DNA from: Tepidiphilus sp.
Lineage (GTDB): Bacteria; Pseudomonadota; Gammaproteobacteria; Burkholderiales; Rhodocyclaceae
Direction: 5' to 3'
Assembly (NCBI GenBank): GCA_028684345.1
Contig: JAQUGB010000002.1
Span: 1-22,615 of the forward strand
Length of the DNA stretch: 22,615 nucleotides
The notes under the pieces were generated by a model. It made no database searches. It saw only the letters and a program-made list of their open reading frames with translations, and was not told the DNA's origin. This document shows positions 22,190 to 22,615 of this stretch, piece by piece. A program made the position numbers and the translations under genes. Within the stretch, counting starts at the first letter, position 1. Each line of letters opens with the position of its first letter.

Positions 22190-22615
22190 TCACTCCTCGA
22201 GCGATGCGTGGGGATCGGCACCGAAGACACGTTTGCGCAGGCGAAAGAGCCGGTCGCGTACCTGCGCGGCCGCCTCGAACTCCAGATTGCGCGCGTGCTC
22301 CAGCATCTCCTTCTCCAGACGGGCGATCGCCCGCGCCACCGCCTTCTCGTCGGTCGGGTCGATGGACTCTTCCCAGTGCACCTCGGTCGCGGCGACGGCC
22401 CGCGCCGAGGGCTGATTCTCGCCCTCTTCACCATAGACCCCGTCGATGATGTCCTTGATGCGCTTGGTCACGCCCCGCGGCGTGATGCCGTGCTCGGCGT
22501 TGTAGGCGAGCTGCTTGGCGCGGCGCCGCTCGGTCTCGTCGATGGCGCGGCGCATCGACTCGGTGATGCGGTCGGCGTAGAGGATGGCCGTGCCGTGGAG
22601 GTTGCGCGCCGCCCG
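22190..22615 (-). CDS. uvrB: Excinuclease ABC subunit UvrB, C-terminal fragment
   Basis: UvrB is the damage-verifying helicase subunit of nucleotide excision repair. The last 141 codons are here; the gene runs off the right edge. The visible part begins RAARNLHGTAILYADRITES, the end of the helicase core (motif VI region), then MRRAIDETERRRAKQLAYNA and HGITPRGVTKRIKD. It ends with the UVR domain (AIARLEKEMLEHARNLEFEA, AAQVRDRLFRLRKRVFG), which contacts UvrC. Convergent with rne; the shared terminator lies 20 bp past its stop codon. Confidence 0.96.
   Translation of the reverse strand, partial: RAARNLHGTAILYADRITESMRRAIDETERRRAKQLAYNAEHGITPRGVTKRIKDIIDGVYGEEGENQPSARAVAATEVHWEESIDPTDEKAVARAIARLEKEMLEHARNLEFEAAAQVRDRLFRLRKRVFGADPHASLEE

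Noticed and set aside
1..22615. Mobile elements, CRISPR arrays, tRNA or rRNA genes, attachment sites
   Set aside because: No transposase or integrase frames, no regularly spaced repeats and no tRNA-like cloverleaf were recognised on reading; gene order looks native throughout.

Overview
The window reads as a core-genome segment of a GC-rich (my impression is mid-60s percent) betaproteobacterium. Protein features and gene order (rne / rluC / maf / yceD-rpmF-plsX-fabHDG-acpP-fabF / nadB / rpoE-rseAB / lepA-lepB-rnc-era-recO) match that class. Tight packing and short overlaps suggest a compact genome, perhaps a thermophilic Hydrogenophilaceae-type organism, but that placement is a low-confidence inference. 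I see no tRNA, rRNA, IS element, phage gene or CRISPR array.

Layout, left to right. (1) 1-4813, all on the minus strand: lepA, lepB, a DUF4845 membrane protein, rnc, era and the start of recO, a translation / secretion / RNA-processing operon. (2) 4872-7273, minus strand: rpoE-rseA-rseB, the envelope-stress sigma factor with its anti-sigma factor and regulator, followed by a small glutaredoxin-like protein. A short hairpin with a T7 run separates this block from lepA. The mucD/degP-type protease gene often found after rseB is absent. (3) 7415-9025, plus strand: nadB, divergent from rpoE. Its 3' end overlaps a convergent YgfX-like membrane protein gene. (4) 8945-15546, minus strand: yceD-rpmF-plsX-fabH-fabD-fabG-acpP-fabF-ygfX-like, the fatty-acid and phospholipid initiation operon. 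A near-consensus sigma70 promoter sits directly against the yceD start codon. (5) 15598-16889, plus strand: maf (YceF type) and a short RsmI-like methyltransferase, divergent from the fab operon. (6) 16836-18475, minus strand: rluC and a HAD phosphatase, overlapping the methyltransferase tail to tail. (7) 19102-22143, plus strand: rne, preceded by a 626-bp gene-free leader rich in hairpins. (8) The end of uvrB, minus strand, sharing a bidirectional terminator with rne.

The genes are ordinary housekeeping functions: fatty-acid synthesis, NAD synthesis, envelope stress, protein export, translation fidelity and RNA decay. I found no new multi-gene system. The points worth a second look are mostly regulatory: a nearly leaderless start for the fab operon, a palindrome over its -35 box, the long structured rne leader with divergent promoters sharing one TATA box, two mutually exclusive hairpins filling the rnc-era gap, and the terminator-like element abutting lepA. 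Also notable are apparent losses of genes from otherwise conserved neighbourhoods.
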